Assembly (NCBI RefSeq): GCF_021730395.1
Contig: NC_069363.1
Location: forward strand, 57,779,001-57,843,000
Direction of reading: 5' to 3'
From: Mercenaria mercenaria
Taxonomy: Eukaryota > Mollusca > Bivalvia > Venerida > Veneridae
Length of the DNA stretch: 64,000 nt
Shown: piece after piece, positions 59,659 to 64,000 of the stretch
How positions within the stretch are numbered: the stretch's first letter is position 1
Layout: every line of letters starts with the position of its first letter
The notes under the pieces: generated by a model
Told to the model about the DNA's origin: nothing
Databases searched by the model: none
What the model saw: the letters and a program-made list of their open reading frames with translations, nothing else
Made by a program: the position numbers and the translations under genes

Positions 59659-60599
59659 ATTGTATTGTGGTATAATTATCTGTTATTATACAATACATAC
59701 ATTTAAAATATTTGCATAGGGAACAGGCTATATTTAACACACGTAATCGCAGTTTTCAGATGTCATCTAAACACGCTGTCGCATTTTACTTGCCCTTTAG
59801 CATGTTCTTCAAATATCCGTATCCTTTAACGTTTTGTTTTGATGGCGTTACCTATCTTCTGCGCGACTCGAACGACACGACATATACAGTTTCGAACCAA
59901 CGGTACTACGATACTACTTCACCTTAATATGTTCATACATTAAAAAAGGTGGATTTGAAGATAACGGCGATTCCTATAAAACAGTTTGGTTTTAACTTGT
60001 GTTCGTCCTTACGATTCCTATACTTGTTCTTCCTGGCAACAATATAAGAAAAAAGCAGTACAAAATATTATTATGAAAAAAAAATATAAACATTCTGAAT
60101 AAAAAGGAACGTACGTTTAAGTTTTGTTGCATAGTATAAATACAGCGTTCTGGTAGACTTCTGTATGGAAAAGGTCTTTTTTTTTCATTAATTTTGATAA
60201 GTGTAGAATGTTCCATAAAACAGAAGTTTTAATGAAATATCTTGAATGATTTTGTTCAACATTTTGTCTAAACATACAGGTTGTCTCATACATGTACCTT
60301 TTATCCCCGTCGAAACGAGATCTTATACTTTACCTAATTTAGCGAGAACATCCTGAATTAGTTACGTATCAGCATGTTTGAAAAAAAATAGCATATCTGA
60401 TACATTACCATAATTTAGCGACAACATCCTGAATTAGATATGTATCAGCATGTTTGAAAATAATAGTAAAAAGATAATAGCCACTTCGTATTAACATAAT
60501 CTGATATCAGATTTTAAAACATGATCTAGACAGGCTCGGCCTCGATGACTCAGGTCACGCAAAGATTGAATTCATGGACTTCTGTTTTCAAAACATTTT
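59659..60599. other. AT-rich DNA, nothing recognised
   Basis: Two CATCCTGAATTAG..ATCAGCATGTTTGAAAA segments (about 60348 and 60428) repeat at 80 bp spacing. No gene. Confidence 0.4.
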
Positions 60600-60886
60600 T
60601 TGTTTGTTTTGTTTTTGGTTTTAACGCCGTTTTCCAACAGTATTTCAGTTATGTAACGGCGGGCAGTAAACCTAACCTGTGTTCCTGGATTCTGTACCAG
60701 TACAAACCTGTTCTCCGCAAGTAACGGCCAACTTCCCCACATGAATCAGAGACCGAGAACGAATGATTTCAGACACAATGTCTTTTATCAAATAGTCTCG
60801 GAGAACATACGCCTTGCCAATGGCTCGAACTCACGACCCCGAGATCCGTAGGTCTGCGCTCTCCCTACTGAGCTAAGCGGACAGGC
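60600..60886 (-). mobile_element. tRNA-headed SINE, RUDI-like, with 13-bp target duplication
   Basis: TTCAAAACATTTT flanks both sides (60587-60599, 60887-60899). The minus strand starts with CTGTCCGCTTAGCTCAGTAG, GGAGAGCGCAGACCTACGG and the B box GTGAGTTCGAGCC. The 3' tail ends near GGCGTTAAAACC..AAAACAAAC. This is the best bounded full copy in the window. Confidence 0.85.
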
Positions 60887-60899
60887 TTCAAAACATTTT

Positions 60900-61690
60900 G
60901 AGTCTCAGCTGAGTTTGATAATTTTCATTGATATGATAACATTTCTTAACAACGTTCTTCTCTGTTTTCCTGTACTACGAACGTTTATTGACTGCGTTGA
61001 TTTAATGCATATTTTGTGAATTTCTTACTGTTCTTATTATTAAAGGATGAAACTTTACTTGTTTCTTCTTTAATTACATGGCGCCCTTTAATGTTTACAT
61101 TAATACTTTTCTTGTAACTATGTTATTTTCGATATAACAGCTCATCACCAGACGTATTAAATATCATCCATGCATAATGCAATATAATCTCCTTGACGAT
61201 TAAAAAATATGTAAATTATTACTTTTAGTTGAATCTATATGTAATAGTTGCTCGTTAAAATTTCAAAAATATTTGATTCAATATATATAGGTCACAATTG
61301 GAAAGAAAAAATGTAAAACTCATGTTCACCACTTTAAAAGCGTGTGAGACCTTTCGAAAGACGCTGTTTATTAACAGGCATAAAGGAAGTTTTAAATCAT
61401 TAAATTGCCTACTGAAATTAAGAGTTGCTGTAAAGAAGCTTAGCGAAGTGAAATCAATAAAAATGATTTATAACCTGTATATAGTTTAATACATTAAACT
61501 GTAGGTTACCATTAGCAGCCCCCATGTTTGCCTAATAATGCATTCACTTAATAGGCACTGTGTAACTGGACTACATAATGTTTTGCAAGCGCATATAAAC
61601 GGTCACGTTTACATAAAGCACCCTCTAAAATATTAGATTCATAACATTTTCTTAGTCGCTTCAAAACATTTTTAAAAAGGATACAACTAT
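60900..61690. other. AT-rich DNA downstream of the AMP-binding exon
   Basis: No further exon of the enzyme could be recognised on the minus strand. Confidence 0.4.
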
Positions 61691-61706
61691 TGGTTTCTGG
61701 ATTTAC

Positions 61707-62803
61707 TGGCAAAAAAATTGCGTAAATCAAAGCAGATGCGTAAAACGCCACCACAAAATCTGCATTGTTTGGTGACATCACACATATGACGTCATTCTTC
61801 TTAATACCGTAGTTCTGTAGCAATGATGCGGTGCATTTTATCCGATCAATTAGTGATCGATATGTGTAGGTTGTTTCTCCGTCGACCTGGCAATAACAGA
61901 AAAGTTTTTAAACACATCATCATAGAGCACATAAAATGGGGTACATCTGTTGCAAACACTTAAATTAGCTCATCTGAGCACGAGGTATCATGATGGGGTT
62001 TTAGAATCGTTGAATGTCCGTCGTCCGTCCGTTAGTCGGCCACGGTTTCTTTAAAGAACATCTCCGACACCCCCTCCCCCCACAAAGAAAACAAAACAAA
62101 AAAAAAAAAAAAAAAAAACGATTTCAACCACATTTGATGGTACCATTTTTCAGGTGGCCCCATTTAAGATTCTTTAAAATCGAAATCATAAATGCAGAAT
62201 TCTTGTTTACATAGCAACAAAAAGAAACTGCTGGCCAAATTTCAAAATATTTTCACACTATTCCTTAACTTTTACCCTGTACCAAATTCTTTAAAGTCAT
62301 TCTTTTTCGTTAAAAAAGCATGACCACCATTTGTGTAAAGTATTCTATTTCTTGTTATTACATGACATCAGAAAACAATTAAAGGCTTTGTCTCAAAATT
62401 TAATGTAAACTTAGCAAACCTATTTTGAACTGTAAACTAGTCTTTAGCGCACAAACAAACTGCACAGACGAGTCAATAGCGCACAAACTGCACAGACGAG
62501 TTATGTAACGCTTTGGCCGCTGACCGACAAACCGTTCAATGAGTGTTTTAATACATGACATCAGAAATAAATTTCAGTAAGTCATTCTTTCGAGTTTTGG
62601 ATTTAGCCCAACGAAATATGATATTGAACTATAAACCGACCAAAGAATACAAACTATGGAACAGCAATTTATAAAAAGAGTAATATATTGCATCTAAATG
62701 TTAGACTTACAAGTGCTGGTCTATTTGGATCGTGACAGCTCATGCAATTAAGTATAAAATCTCCAAGATTTATTTCCGGTATATCCTTCAGAGAATAATC
62801 CAT
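61707..62803 (-). CDS. AMP-binding (acyl-CoA synthetase-like) enzyme, first two coding exons
   Basis: Exon 1 is 62803-62711 (31 codons, donor CTT|GTAAGT, phase 0). Exon 2 starts at 61886 (acceptor ATTGCCAG). The join reads CHDPNRPAL then VDGETTYTYRSLIDRI, then LLQNYGIKKNDVICVMSPNN and FVVAFYASALIYAIFLPVNP. This is the N-terminal pattern of the ANL/AMP-binding superfamily (4-coumarate-CoA ligase, medium-chain acyl-CoA synthetase, luciferase-like), which adenylates a carboxylate with ATP and transfers it to CoA. The exon 2 end is uncertain: a GTAAAT donor at 61706 would cut before VNP, and none is convincing after it. The ATP-binding SSGTTGxPKG block and the rest (about 450 residues) were not found in the minus-strand DNA down to 53 kb. 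It may be a 5' fragment, or the remaining exons may be small or missed. Confidence 0.8.
61966..62420 (+). mobile_element. Truncated HINE-like element start (AGCTCATC variant) in the AMP-binding intron
   Basis: AGCTCATCTGAGCACGAGGT followed by GTCCGTCGTCCGTCCG matches the 5' end of the AGCTCACC family. A C-rich and A-rich tract (62070-62118) follows. No 3' end was seen. Confidence 0.45.
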
Positions 62804-63812
62804 CTTACAGGTTTGCAAGAATGCAGTTTATGTTAAAATTTCAAGCACGTTCTATCCCATTAATCATGCATGAATCGCAGGCTTTATGTAACACGAGCTA
62901 CATGACACGCAACGAGTAATACTTTTTTGCTGGGTTGAATTATTACGTTAGCTACATTGGCATGGCATACCAGAACAGTATCTGAAGCTAGGAAACCATT
63001 TGAAATAGTGGATTCAATTAATTTTATGTCAGTTGATGGGGACGTTATGATATAATTTTTAACACTGGGCATGTTGATATTTGTATAAGTTAACATGAGC
63101 TGATTGTACAAATGACATCCTGTCAGATCCAACTTGGAGGTTATGTTAACTTGACCTTTGACCTAACGGCCAGAAAAAAATCAAGAGGTTATCGGTTGAC
63201 TACAAGCAATTTCAGTTCTTAAGCAGCTGACCAGAAATGTTTCGTATTCAATGGTTGCTGTGACCGTGAACCTTTTAGTATTCACCCCAAAATCTGATCA
63301 CAGGAAATAATCATATGGAATTCGACAGCCATAACTTCGAAAGTGCTCCATATGTCGCCCCGAAACAGTTTTCAGTTTCAAGGCCAGTGTGTCCTTGACT
63401 ACTGACATACTGATTAAAAAAGTGGTCATTTGTTGACAACGAACGATGATTGTATAAATTAAAAAAAAAATTAGGCACATAGGTTATAAAGTGAAAACTG
63501 TCTCGATGTAAATATGACCTTGATCTTTGATCTAAACTTTTTGTACTGATCTATTTCATAATACAGACCATTTATTGACCACAGGCAATCATCCTTTGAA
63601 CATTGAAGGCTGTAGGACAAAAGTTTCTTTAGTTATAGAGCGAAAAGCAGTGTCAGTGTCCTTGATACGTGAAAAAAGGTGAAGCCATACTCAAATTGTA
63701 TTTGAAATACAGATCCAATATGGTCAATAAACAGATATCTAACGTAACAAGAAGTATTTTGTTAAATAAGATGCTAAAAAGAGCATATGATATTTAAATA
63801 CTTCCACTTAAA
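62804..63812. other. Upstream of the AMP-binding start; no gene
   Basis: The part near 62804-62860 may hold its 5' UTR. A faint TGACCTTTGACCTAACGGCC phrase (63150) and TGACCTTGATCTTTGATC (63516) suggest old minisatellite remnants. Confidence 0.35.
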
Positions 63813-63905
63813 ACGGTGCTAAGGAGCGTGAGGGGTGTTGCACAATGAACAGACACTGCCATTGCATTGTTTGGATACGTTCTATGCTCCCAAATTAACT
63901 TCTTT
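63813..63905 (+). repeat. Interspersed repeat family A, partial copy 4
   Basis: AAACGGTGCTAAGGAGCGTG, GGGGTGTTGCACAATGAACAG and ACGTTCTATGCTCCCAAATT match blocks of 4335-4500 in order. Confidence 0.5.
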
Positions 63906-64000
63906 TATATTTTTTTTTTAAAATTTGTGATATTTAGATGTTCATGTAAAACGAATATTATATAAATATTGCATTCCTGAGAGTGAATGAAAAATGTTCA

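Overview
The window looks like nuclear DNA from a bivalve mollusc (inference). The sequence is AT-rich, genes are split by long introns, and space between them is filled with short non-autonomous mobile elements. These include tRNA-headed SINEs whose tail contains TTAAACCCAA-type sequence, fold-back MITEs, and long elements built from TGACCTTGACCTTTGA-type minisatellites next to CCGTCCGTCC runs. I see no bacterial operon, CRISPR array, rRNA or intact retroviral element.

Four genes can be supported by splicing and reading frame. (1) On the + strand at 7.3-12.4 kb, one transcription unit appears to carry two reading frames. The first is a 48-residue single-pass membrane micropeptide resembling SMIM27 (exons 7490-7534 and 10999-11102). 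The second is the RNA polymerase III subunit RPC9/CRCP (11439-11849). In the predicted spliced mRNA only 11 nt separate them. (2) On the - strand at 43600-39176 lies a complete four-exon XK-related (XKR) membrane protein of 501 residues. (3) On the - strand at about 52439-49601 is the 3' part of a single-pass receptor-like protein with a Ser/Thr-rich stalk, one membrane helix and a long acidic tail with many tyrosine motifs. (4) On the - strand at 62803-61707 are the first two coding exons of an AMP-binding (acyl-CoA synthetase-like) enzyme; the rest is not recognisable in the window.

Layout: 0.4-6 kb holds MITEs, a perfect hairpin, an interspersed repeat and a TIR transposon. 7.3-12.4 kb is the bicistronic unit, with two hairpin-ended elements in its first intron. 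12.4-34.5 kb is mostly nested hairpin-ended elements that fit the Helentron/HINE plan, with a pogo-like transposon sandwiched between two of them (18.1-22.1 kb). 34.5-39.1 kb is AT-rich DNA and MITEs, and 39.2-43.6 kb is XKR. 44-49.4 kb holds decayed minisatellite, SINE-in-SINE, a TIR transposon and more SINEs. 49.6-52.4 kb is the receptor. 54.5-58.2 kb has two tandem arrays, one of about 3.2 kb with units of about 80 bp. 58-64 kb contains SINEs, a MITE and the AMP-binding fragment.

The genes do not form an obvious pathway. The most unusual points are the SMIM27/RPC9 pairing, the shared architecture of about ten hairpin-ended repeat families, the three-level nest at 18-22 kb, and a caspase-like DEGD motif at the N-terminus of the XKR protein. 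All family assignments were made by eye and from memory; no database search was run.
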